A stretch of 64,000 nucleotides of DNA from Gaiella occulta (GTDB lineage: Bacteria > Actinomycetota > Thermoleophilia > Gaiellales > Gaiellaceae): the NCBI RefSeq assembly GCF_003351045.1, contig NZ_QQZY01000001.1, forward strand, positions 372,001-436,000, given 5' to 3'. Each line of letters opens with the position of its first letter. Within the stretch, counting starts at the first letter, position 1. The position numbers and the translations under genes were made by a program. The notes below the pieces were generated by a model. The model made no database searches. It saw only the letters and a program-made list of their open reading frames with translations, and was not told the origin of the DNA. Below, piece by piece: positions 57,515 through 64,000 of the stretch.

Positions 57515-58062
57515 AGGTGCGGCTCGCCTCCGGCAACGCTCACAAGCTCGTCGAGCTGCGCCGCGCGCTGCCCGGCTGGCGGATCGAGCTGCTCGAGGCG
57601 GGCGACGTCCCCCCCGAGACCGGGGCGACGTACGTCGAGAACGCGCGCGCCAAGGCGCTCTTCGCTCGCGCGCACGCGGCCCCCGACGAGTGGGTGATCG
57701 GGGAGGACTCCGGCATCGAGGCGGCCGCGCTCGGAGGCATGCCCGGGATCACGTCCGCCCGCTGGGCAGACGACGGCGTCTCGCGCCTGCTGGCCGAGCT
57801 CGAGGGCGTCGCGGACCGTCGCGCGCGTTACGTGTGCACGATCGTGGCGCTCGCGCCCGACGGCGCCGAGACGGTCGTAACCGGGACGCTCGAGGGAGAG
57901 ATCTCCGGGCCTCCCCGCGGCGACGGCGGCTTCGGCTACGACCCGATCTTCGTCCCGGCGGGACACACCCGCACCGTCGCCGAGCTCGGCGACGAGTGGA
58001 AGGCGGCCAACTCCCACCGGGCGCGGGCCGCCACGGCCCTCGCCGCCGCGACGGGCCGCTAG
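57511..58062 (+). CDS. rdgB: dITP/XTP pyrophosphatase (RdgB/HAM1)
   Basis: A 183-residue nucleotide house-cleaning enzyme. [13 protein letters not shown] at the start, [27 protein letters not shown] and the [13 protein letters not shown] signature are all present. It hydrolyses deaminated purine triphosphates. GTG start overlaps rph (GTGA). Confidence 0.96.
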   Translation: MKVRLASGNAHKLVELRRALPGWRIELLEAGDVPPETGATYVENARAKALFARAHAAPDEWVIGEDSGIEAAALGGMPGITSARWADDGVSRLLAELEGVADRRARYVCTIVALAPDGAETVVTGTLEGEISGPPRGDGGFGYDPIFVPAGHTRTVAELGDEWKAANSHRARAATALAAATGR

Positions 58063-58144
58063 CCCTGCCGCCTCGCCGGCCCGCGGCACGGCGTCGAGGC
58101 CGCGGCCGCGAGCGAGAACGGCGGTCTGCTAGCTTCGGCCCGGG

Positions 58145-58519
58145 ATGGAGCCGAACGAGGCACTCGCGGAGCTGGCCGAGCTCTCCTCGCAGATCGAGGA
58201 GGCGGCGATCCTCGGCGGCACCGGCTTCGTGCTCGCGAGCACGGGCACGCCCGAGCGTGGAGAGGAGCTCGCGCGGCTGGCCGCCGAGCTGCTGGCCGCC
58301 GCGGAGGACGTGCGCGCCGGCGGCCCCGAGGTGACACGGGTCGAGGTCGCGCTCGCGCAGGGAAGCGTGTTCGTCGTCCGCGAGGGCGGCCGCAGCGCCG
58401 TTGCCACGACGGTCGCCGAGCCGACCGCGGGACTGGCGCTCTACGACCTGCGAACGGCGCTGCGGCGGCTCGACGAGGGTGCGTCGCCCCCGCCCGGATC
58501 GGATGCGGCCGGTGCGTAG
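58145..58519 (+). CDS. Roadblock/LC7-domain protein
   Basis: A 124-residue protein with the roadblock fold pattern: AAILGGTGFVLASTGTPE, a helix (EELARLAAELLAAAEDV), VALAQGSVFVVREGGRSAVATTV and GLALYDLRTALRRL. Bacterial members often partner with small GTPases or act in motility and polarity; no GTPase lies beside it. The next gene starts within its end. Confidence 0.75.
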   Translation: MEPNEALAELAELSSQIEEAAILGGTGFVLASTGTPERGEELARLAAELLAAAEDVRAGGPEVTRVEVALAQGSVFVVREGGRSAVATTVAEPTAGLALYDLRTALRRLDEGASPPPGSDAAGA

Positions 58520-58697
58520 GCTCCTCGGCCTCGCTGCGATCGCCGCCGGCGCATGGTGGCTCTTCGGCCGCCGCGGGCGCGGCGGCGGCGAGCGCGTCGC
58601 CGTCGGCTACGCCGACGGCTCGGCCGTCACGCTCGAGGAGGGCGCGCCGCAGCGGGAGCGGATGCTCGAGATCGCCCGCGCGGCGCTCGCCCGGTGA
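58503..58697 (+). CDS. Small single-helix membrane protein
   Basis: A 64-residue protein: basic start, one membrane helix (about 6-22, LLGLAAIAAGAWWLFG), an Arg/Gly loop and a soluble end. I do not recognise it. It overlaps the roadblock gene by 17 nt and the pyrE GTG by 4 nt, so all three are co-translated. Confidence 0.65.
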   Translation: MRPVRRLLGLAAIAAGAWWLFGRRGRGGGERVAVGYADGSAVTLEEGAPQRERMLEIARAALAR

Positions 58698-59251
58698 CGG
58701 TCGACGCGCTCGGCGGGCTCCTCGTCGAGCACGCGCTCCTCGAGGGCGACTTCGTGCTCCGCTCGGGCAGGCGCTCGAGCTGGTACCTCGACAAGTACCG
58801 CTTCGAGACGTCACCCGACCTGCTGCGGCAGCTCGGCGACCGTCTCGCGGAGGCTGCGCGCGAGGTCGAGCCCGGTGCCGTCCGGCTCGCCGGGCCGGCG
58901 CTCGGCGCGGTTGCGCTGGCCGCTTCGGCATCCATGGCGTCCGGCCTGCCCTTCATCATCGTGCGCGGTGAGACCAAGGAATACGGCACGGCGAACCGGA
59001 TCGAGGGCCCGTTCGAGCGGGGCGACCTCGTGTGCCTCGTGGAGGACGTCGTCACGTCCGGTGGCGCACTCGCCGCGTCGGTGTCGGCCCTACGCGATGC
59101 CGGTCTCATCGTCCGCAACGCGCTGTGCGTCGTGGACCGCGAAGAGGGCGGGAGCGACGCCCTCGCGCGGCTCGGCGTGCGGCTGCGGGCCCTCTACCGT
59201 GCGAGCGATCTCCTCGCCGCACGTAAAGGTGCCGCAAAACCGCATGGTTGA
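58694..59251 (+). CDS. pyrE: Orotate phosphoribosyltransferase
   Basis: A 185-residue enzyme joining orotate and PRPP to OMP in pyrimidine synthesis. FVLRSGRRSSWYLDKYRFE at the start, GPALGAVALA, IIVRGETKEYGT and the PRPP loop LVEDVVTSGGALAASV are diagnostic. GTG start. pyrF lies 2 kb downstream. Confidence 0.95.
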   Translation: MTVDALGGLLVEHALLEGDFVLRSGRRSSWYLDKYRFETSPDLLRQLGDRLAEAAREVEPGAVRLAGPALGAVALAASASMASGLPFIIVRGETKEYGTANRIEGPFERGDLVCLVEDVVTSGGALAASVSALRDAGLIVRNALCVVDREEGGSDALARLGVRLRALYRASDLLAARKGAAKPHG

Positions 59252-59276
59252 GCCGAATCCGCCGGAGTGTTAGTGT
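59248..59276 (+). promoter_or_regulatory. Likely HU promoter
   Basis: TTGAGC at 59248-59253, 17 nt, TAGTGT at 59271-59276, overlapping the pyrE stop. The HU start codon is 45 nt further with an AGGAGGAGAG site. Confidence 0.55.
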
Positions 59277-59320
59277 CCCCGGCGGTCCCGACAACGACCG
59301 TCTACGCAGGAGGAGAGGCA

Positions 59321-59596
59321 GTGACCAAGCAGGAGTTCGTGGATGCAGTCGCCCATAAGACCGGCATGACGAAGCGCGATGCCGGCACGGCCGTGGACGC
59401 ATTCCTCGACGTCGTCGAGGGCGCGCTCAAGGCCGGCGAAACGGTGACCTTCACCGGGTTCGGCAAGTTCCACACCACCCGCCGCAAGGAGCGCGAGGGC
59501 GTCAACCCCCGCAACCCGAGCCAGAAGGTGCATATCCCGGCCGCCAACGTGCCGAAGTTCTCGGCCGGCAGCCAGCTCAAGAAGGCCGTCAACTAG
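59321..59596 (+). CDS. hup: HU-family DNA-binding protein
   Basis: A 91-residue histone-like protein: TKQEFVDAVAHKTGMTKRDAGTAVDAFLDVVEGALKAGETV, GFGKFHTTRRKEREGVNPRNPSQKVHIPA (the DNA-arm with the RNP segment) and FSAGSQLKKAV. It has no lysine-rich actinobacterial tail. GTG chosen for the AGGAGGAGAG site and normal N-terminus. Confidence 0.96.
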   Translation: MTKQEFVDAVAHKTGMTKRDAGTAVDAFLDVVEGALKAGETVTFTGFGKFHTTRRKEREGVNPRNPSQKVHIPAANVPKFSAGSQLKKAVN

Positions 59597-59622
59597 GGCC
59601 GCCGCACCTCCTCCGAGGAATT

Positions 59623-59646
59623 GAAAGGGCCCGCGAGGGCCCTTTC
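59623..59646 (+). terminator. Intrinsic terminator after HU
   Basis: A 10-bp perfect stem (GAAAGGGCCC with its complement) and a GCGA tetraloop, followed by CTTCGCTCGTT, only weakly T-rich. The position, 27 nt after the stop, fits HU termination. Confidence 0.75.
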
Positions 59647-59655
59647 CTTCGCTCG

Positions 59656-59683
59656 TTGACACGAACGGACGTTCGCGTAGGAT
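59656..59683 (+). promoter_or_regulatory. SOS promoter with LexA box
   Basis: TTGACA (59656-59661), 16 nt, TAGGAT (59678-59683). The spacer holds CGAACGGACGTTCG (59662-59675), a perfect CGAAC-N4-GTTCG palindrome, the LexA box of actinobacteria and Gram-positives. LexA here would block the polymerase site of the downstream repair gene. Confidence 0.88.
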
Positions 59684-59689
59684 CGGGCG

Positions 59690-61351
59690 ATGCAGCTCCG
59701 CTTCGACGCCGCCGACACGCTCGTCGACCTGATCGCGGCGCGGGGCGGCCCGGTTCCCGCTGTCGAGGCGGCGCGCGCGCTGTTCGCGCTCGCGTCGGCG
59801 CCGGCGGCGATCGCCCGCTCGCTGCTGGACGAGATCGTCGTCGGAGACGCGCGCCTCGCCTGGCACGGGGCGGCCGTCGGCGCAGCGCTGCCGGCGAGCT
59901 CCGATGTCCCGCTCGAGCGGGCGTCGTTCGTCGTCTTCGACCTCGAGACGACGGGGCTGTCGGCGGCCACGTGCCGCATCGTCGAGATCGGCGCCCAGCG
60001 CGTCGTCGCCCTCGAGGCGGGCGCCACGTTCGAGACGCTCGTCGACCCGGGCGCGTCGCTGCCGCCCGCGATCAGCGCGCTCACGGGGATCGGGGCGGCC
60101 GAGCTTCGCGGCGCGCCGGGCCCCGACCTCGCGCTGCGCCGCTTCCTCGCGTTCGCCGGCGACGCGGTGCTCGTCGCGCACAACGCGCGCTTCGACATGG
60201 CCTTCCTCGACCGCGCCGTGGAGCGCCTGACCGGCCGCCGCGTCGCCGCCCCCGTCGTCGACACCGTCTGGCTCGCGCGACGCCTGCTCGGCGCGCGCAC
60301 GCGGCGGTTCGGCCTCGGCGCGCTCGCCCGCTTCTTCGGGACGAGCGTCGAGCCGTGTCACCGGGCGCTCGCCGACGCCTGCGCGACCGCCGAGATCCTG
60401 CTCGCGCTCGTCGGGCTCGCGCAGGAGCGCGGCGCCCGCACCGTCGCCGACCTCGTCGAGCTGTCCGCGCCTCGCGCCCGGCGCCTGCACTCCAGGCGGG
60501 CGCTCGTCGCGGCGGCGCCGACCACCCCCGGTGTGTACGTGTTTCGCGACAAGCACGGCCAGGCGCTGTACGTCGGGCGCGCACGGAACCTGCGGGCGCG
60601 CCTGCGCTCGTACTTCTCGGGCGACCGGCAGCGCCCGGCCGTGGAAGCCGCCCTCGGCGCGGTCGAGCGCATCGACTGGCACGAGCACGGCAGCGAGCTC
60701 GAGGCGGCGCTGGAGGAGCTGCGGCTCCTGCGCGCGCTGCGCCCGCCGGCGAACGCGCGCAGCACGCGTCCCGACCGGCACGTGTACCTGCGCCGGCGCG
60801 GCGGCGGCTGGGTCTGCGGCGGCGAGCGGACGGCGTACGGGCCGATCGCGAGCCGGAGCCTCGCGCGGCGCGCGGCGCGGGCGCTCGCGGGCTTCGCGGG
60901 CGACGACCTCGGCGCCGCCCTGCCGCCGCTGCGGGCCCGCCTTCTCCGCCTCGCACGGGAGCAGCGCTACGAGGACGCCGCCCGCCTGCGCGATCGCATC
61001 GATGCGCTCGAGCAGGTCGCTTGCGCGGTCGCGGAGCTCGAGCGGCTGCGCGGGCTGCGCATCTGCATCCTCGCGCCCGCGCGCGAGCCGGGCCTCGTGC
61101 GCGCGTTCTTCGTCGCGGCCGGCCGTGTCGTCGACAGCCGGGCGCTGCCGCCGGGCGGGGGCGCCGCGCTCGAGATCGCCGCCGGCCTGGCCGCGGCGGA
61201 CGCGGCCGTCCCGTCGCTCGCGCCGGAGGACGCCGACGAGCTCCTCCTCGTCGCTGCGACGCTGCGCAGGCGGCCGCCGGAGCTGCGTGTGGTGCCCCTC
61301 GACGCGGCGTCGATACGGTCGGCCGTGCAGGGGGTAGCCTTCGCTGCGTGA
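59690..61351 (+). CDS. DEDDh exonuclease-UvrC-like (GIY-YIG) fusion protein
   Basis: A 553-residue repair protein. The DEDDh exonuclease (about 78-245) has FDLETTGL with Asp84 and Glu86, VLVAHNARFDMAFLD and HRALADA. The GIY-YIG endonuclease domain (about 280-360) has PGVYVFRDKHGQALYVGRARNLRAR. A UVR-type helix is YEDAARLRDRIDALEQV (about 424-440). The C-terminal nuclease and HhH parts of full UvrC are missing. Actinobacteria carry this as a stand-alone repair factor. The LexA box in its promoter supports damage induction. The GTG of pyrF overlaps its stop. Confidence 0.93.
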   Translation: MQLRFDAADTLVDLIAARGGPVPAVEAARALFALASAPAAIARSLLDEIVVGDARLAWHGAAVGAALPASSDVPLERASFVVFDLETTGLSAATCRIVEIGAQRVVALEAGATFETLVDPGASLPPAISALTGIGAAELRGAPGPDLALRRFLAFAGDAVLVAHNARFDMAFLDRAVERLTGRRVAAPVVDTVWLARRLLGARTRRFGLGALARFFGTSVEPCHRALADACATAEILLALVGLAQERGARTVADLVELSAPRARRLHSRRALVAAAPTTPGVYVFRDKHGQALYVGRARNLRARLRSYFSGDRQRPAVEAALGAVERIDWHEHGSELEAALEELRLLRALRPPANARSTRPDRHVYLRRRGGGWVCGGERTAYGPIASRSLARRAARALAGFAGDDLGAALPPLRARLLRLAREQRYEDAARLRDRIDALEQVACAVAELERLRGLRICILAPAREPGLVRAFFVAAGRVVDSRALPPGGGAALEIAAGLAAADAAVPSLAPEDADELLLVAATLRRRPPELRVVPLDAASIRSAVQGVAFAA

Positions 61352-62274
61352 CCGTCCCCCCCGACGATGCGGCCGCCCCCGTCGTCGCGTTCTCCGATCG
61401 CGTCGCCGACGCCGTCGAGCGCAAGCGCACGCAGCTCGTGGTCGGCCTCGACCCGCGCATCGATCTGCTGCCGATGGAGCTGCGCGGAGAGGCGGTGCTG
61501 GGCCGGCCGTCGGCCGCGGCTGCGCTGGAGCGGTTCTGCAAGGGCATCGTCGACGCGGTCGCCCCGTACGCGGTCGCCGTGAAGCCGCAGGCGGCGTTCT
61601 TCGAGGCGCTCGGCGCGGACGGATGGGCGGCGCTCGAGGCGGTGTGCGCCTACGCCTCGGGAGCGGGCCTGCTCGTCATCGCCGACGGCAAGCGCGGCGA
61701 CATCGGGTCGACGGCGCGCGCCTACGCGGCGGCGTTCCTCGAGCCGCGCGGCAGCGAGCCGCGGCTCGCCGACGCCCTCACCGTCAATCCGTATCTCGGC
61801 AGCGACTCGATGGACCCGTTTCTCGCCGCCTGCCGCCGCCACGGCGCCGGCGTGTTCGTGCTCGTGCGCACGTCGAACAGGGGCGGGCGCGACATCCAGG
61901 ACGCGATCCTCTCCGACGGCACGCCGGTGTGGCGCCACGTCGCAGGGCTCGTGCGCGAGTGGGGAGAGGACATGCTCGGCGAGCGGGGCATGTCGAGCGT
62001 CGGCGCGGTCGTCGGTGCGACGGTGCCCCGGGCGATCGGCGAGGCGCGCCGCGCGATGCCGCAGGCGATCATCCTGCTTCCCGGCGTCGGGGCGCAGGGG
62101 GCGACGCCGGCCGACGTCGCCCGCGCCTTCACGAGCGGCCCGGCGAGCGCCCTCGTGAATGCGTCGCGCTCGGTCATCTACGCCTACCGCGAGAGCGACG
62201 ACGACTGGCGCGCCGCCGCCGGGGCCGAGGCGGCCCGCCTCGCCGCCGAGATCTGGGCGGCGGCGGGCTGGTAG
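61348..62274 (+). CDS. pyrF: Orotidine 5'-phosphate decarboxylase (type 2)
   Basis: A 308-residue UMP synthase. VVGLDPRIDLLP at the start, AVKPQAAFFEALG, the catalytic IADGKRGDIGSTARAYA and ILLPGVGAQGATPADV are all typical of the long class (type 2) found in actinobacteria. GTG start coupled to the repair gene, an odd partnership that puts pyrF partly under SOS read-through. Confidence 0.95.
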   Translation: MTVPPDDAAAPVVAFSDRVADAVERKRTQLVVGLDPRIDLLPMELRGEAVLGRPSAAAALERFCKGIVDAVAPYAVAVKPQAAFFEALGADGWAALEAVCAYASGAGLLVIADGKRGDIGSTARAYAAAFLEPRGSEPRLADALTVNPYLGSDSMDPFLAACRRHGAGVFVLVRTSNRGGRDIQDAILSDGTPVWRHVAGLVREWGEDMLGERGMSSVGAVVGATVPRAIGEARRAMPQAIILLPGVGAQGATPADVARAFTSGPASALVNASRSVIYAYRESDDDWRAAAGAEAARLAAEIWAAAGW

Positions 62275-62276
62275 CC

Positions 62277-62567
62277 GTGACGAGCCGGGCGACGGTGGCA
62301 CGGGTGGCGGCGCCGGCGGCCTTCCTGCTCGCCGTCACGGTGGCGGTCCTGCTCGTGCGCTCCGGGCTGCGGGCCGGCGAGCGGCCGGCCGGATCGAGCG
62401 GCGCCGTCGTCGCGCCCGCGGGCGGGCAGACCGTGAGCGTGCGCGCCGGTGACACGCTCGAGCGGATCGCGGCGCGCCACGGCACCTCCGTGGCCGAGCT
62501 GCTGCGCCTCAACCCCGGCATCGACCCGATCGGCCTGCGGGCCGGCCGGCGGATCCGGGTCAAGTAG
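62277..62567 (+). CDS. Membrane-anchored LysM protein
   Basis: A 96-residue protein: one N-terminal membrane helix (about 9-28), a Gly/Ser linker and one LysM domain (TVSVRAGDTLERIAARHGTSVAELLRLNPGIDP). It would bind peptidoglycan outside the membrane. GTG start 2 nt after pyrF. Confidence 0.85.
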   Translation: MTSRATVARVAAPAAFLLAVTVAVLLVRSGLRAGERPAGSSGAVVAPAGGQTVSVRAGDTLERIAARHGTSVAELLRLNPGIDPIGLRAGRRIRVK

Positions 62568-62580
62568 ATTGCCGGACGCA

Positions 62581-63696
62581 ATGCGCAGGGCATTCCTCGT
62601 CGCCCTCGTCGCCGCGGCCGCGCTCGGCGCGCCCGCCGCCGCCGCGCCCCCCGCGGTGCAGGCGCAGGCGTACTTCGTCCGCGGCAGCGACGGAGCCACG
62701 CTGGCCGCGCGCGCTCCCGACGCGCGCCGTCCGCTCGCGAGCATCACGAAGCTGATGACGGTGCTCGTGGCGCTCGAGCGCGTGCGGCTCGACGAGGTCG
62801 TGACCGTCTCCCCGCGGGCGGCGCGCATCGGCGAGTCGACGATCTCCCTGCGCCCGGGCGAGCGCATCAGCGTCCGCGACCTCGCCATCGCCGCGCTCGT
62901 GCCGAGTGCCAACGACGCCGCCACCGCGCTCGCCGCCTATGCCGGCGGCGGCTCGATCCCGCGTTTCGTGATGTTGATGAACCGGAAGGCACGGCAGCTC
63001 GGGCTGCGCAACACGCACTTCGCCAACCCGCACGGTCTCGACCAGAAGGGTCACTACTCGAGCGCCCGCGACACGGTGGCGCTGCTCGACGCCGCGCTGC
63101 GCAACCCGTTCATCCGCACATGGTCGACGCGGACGCGGGCCACCATCGCCGGCGGACGCACCGTCGAGTCGACCGACGGCCTGCTCGGGCGGCTCCCGCT
63201 CGTCGCTGCGAAGACCGGCCACACGAGCGGCGCCGGCTGGTCTCAGGTGGCGGCGGTGCAGCAGGGCGACGTGCGCATCACCGCGGCCGTGCTCGGGTCG
63301 CCCGGCGAGGACGAGCGCGACGCCGACCTCGAGGCGCTGCTGCGCTGGGGGCTCGCGCAGTACAGGGGCGTGCGCGCGGTCGACCGCGCGCGCACCTACG
63401 CGCTCGCGGCGACCGGCTACGGCCTGCCGCCGGTGCGCGTCGTCGCCGCGCGTACGATCGTGCGCACCATCCGCGTCGGACAGCCGCTCGTCGAGCGCGT
63501 CGTCGCGCCGACCGCGCTCGCGCTCCCCGTCGCCGCCGGCGCTCCCGTCGGCGAGGTGCGGGTGTACGACGGGCGTCGCCTCGTCGCCCGTGCGCCCCTC
63601 GTCGCGGAGCGCGCCGCCGCGGCACCCACCCTTTCGGGCAAGGTTCGCTGGTATGCCCGACGCACCGTCCACCATCTCCTCAGGCTCGTCTCGTAG
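62581..63696 (+). CDS. D-alanyl-D-alanine carboxypeptidase (S11, DacA type)
   Basis: A 371-residue penicillin-binding protein. A signal peptide (about 1-22) is followed by the S11 domain with SITK (Ser54-Lys57), SAN (109-111) and KTG (211-213), then a C-terminal beta domain. It trims the last D-Ala of stem peptides. ATG 13 nt after the LysM gene; the two likely act together at the wall. Confidence 0.94.
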   Translation: MRRAFLVALVAAAALGAPAAAAPPAVQAQAYFVRGSDGATLAARAPDARRPLASITKLMTVLVALERVRLDEVVTVSPRAARIGESTISLRPGERISVRDLAIAALVPSANDAATALAAYAGGGSIPRFVMLMNRKARQLGLRNTHFANPHGLDQKGHYSSARDTVALLDAALRNPFIRTWSTRTRATIAGGRTVESTDGLLGRLPLVAAKTGHTSGAGWSQVAAVQQGDVRITAAVLGSPGEDERDADLEALLRWGLAQYRGVRAVDRARTYALAATGYGLPPVRVVAARTIVRTIRVGQPLVERVVAPTALALPVAAGAPVGEVRVYDGRRLVARAPLVAERAAAAPTLSGKVRWYARRTVHHLLRLVS

Positions 63697-63711
63697 GGAA
63701 GGGGTCGTTCC

Positions 63712-64000
63712 GTGATCGTCACCGTCACTCTCAACGCCGCGCTCGACCGCTCGCTCACCGTTCCGATCTTCAAGCTCGGGCACCGGCACCGGGCGAGCTC
63801 CGTGCTCGTCCTGGCCGGCGGCAAGGGCATCAACGTGGCGCGCGCGTTGAAGCGGCTCGACGTTCCCGTCGTCGCCACGGGGCTCGCCGGCGGCCGCAAC
63901 GGCACGCGCATCGTCGAGGAGTTGACCGCGGAGGCGATCCTCAACGACTTCGTCCGCATCCGCGAGGAGTCGCGCACGTCGACGGCCGTCGTCGACCCGA
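63712..64000 (+). CDS. PfkB-family 1-phosphofructokinase-like kinase (partial)
   Basis: The first 96 residues only: MIVTVTLNAALDRSLTVP, then GGKGINVARALKRLDVPVVATGLAGG, the LacC/FruK/PfkB-type entry with its N-terminal GGKGxNxA motif. GTG start. The product would phosphorylate fructose-1-phosphate or tagatose-6-phosphate. Runs off the window end. Confidence 0.85.
   Translation, partial: MIVTVTLNAALDRSLTVPIFKLGHRHRASSVLVLAGGKGINVARALKRLDVPVVATGLAGGRNGTRIVEELTAEAILNDFVRIREESRTSTAVVDP

Noticed and set aside
1-64000. tRNA, rRNA, CRISPR arrays, insertion sequences, prophage or attachment sites
   Set aside because: No cloverleaf, no spaced direct repeats, no transposase or integrase and no change in base composition was noticed by eye; a covariance-model scan would settle RNA genes.

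Overview
The window is a 64 kb piece of a very GC-rich chromosome with strong third-position G/C, many GTG starts and gene junctions that overlap as GTGA or ATGA. Gene content points to a motile, monoderm, deep-branching actinobacterium, probably class Thermoleophilia. It has an actinobacterial DEDDh-exonuclease/UvrC-like fusion with a LexA box, a basic HU, a menaquinone-type methyltransferase, and a complete flagellum with no P-ring or L-ring genes (flgI, flgH and flgA are absent). The class assignment is inference; there is no rRNA in the window.

Layout. 1-16.4 kb: housekeeping and accessory metabolism. This covers a coiled-coil membrane protein, UbiA-like and UbiE-like proteins, proline dehydrogenase, an MprF-type protein, FabL-like enoyl-ACP reductase, EamA and CDF transporters, a FAH-like protein, a HAD phosphatase, a GH15 glucoamylase-like enzyme, an AlkA-like glycosylase, GNAT, GST, rhodanese and a glutamine amidotransferase. 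16.6-55.6 kb: one uninterrupted flagellar island of about 40 genes. In order it holds flgBC-fliEFGHIJ-SLT/NlpC-fliK-flgDE-flbD, motAB-fliLM-rsiG-like, fliNOPQR, flhBAF, a four-gene operon of unknown function, fliTS, a glycosyltransferase, a methyltransferase, fliD-flaG, a TPR-glycosyltransferase, fliC, csrA-fliW-flgL-flgK-flgN-yvyF-flgJ-flgG, flgF and fliA. 55.9-64 kb: murI, rph, rdgB, a roadblock protein, pyrE, HU, the exonuclease/UvrC-like gene, pyrF, a LysM protein, a DacA-type carboxypeptidase and the start of a pfkB-family kinase.

Regulation is the main result. Thirteen sites with one architecture, usually CCCT(A/C)AA-N15-GCCGA(C/T), stand before every flagellar transcription unit except fliA, on the correct strand and with exactly 15 nt between the elements. 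They match sigma-28 (FliA/SigD/WhiG) promoters, and fliA lies at the end of the island. Early genes (basal body, export apparatus, motor) carry the site as well as late ones, so the usual staged hierarchy appears collapsed into one regulon. No flgM was found. Instead, the gene after fliM encodes a 143-residue helical protein with two copies of E-x3-S-x2-R-x3-H-x3-D. This is the c-di-GMP-binding signature of RsiG, the anti-sigma of Streptomyces WhiG, with His in place of Gln. The reading proposed here is that c-di-GMP-loaded RsiG holds FliA, gating the whole flagellum in one step, with RsiG itself made from a FliA promoter.

A second layer is post-transcriptional. csrA-fliW lies just upstream of fliC, and the fliC leader carries an ACGGA-loop hairpin plus a Shine-Dalgarno that is itself a GGA site. 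The flgB leader has a similar ACGGA hairpin. Several sigma-28 genes (fliS, two glycosyltransferases, a methyltransferase) start 7-9 nt after the -10 element and are probably leaderless.
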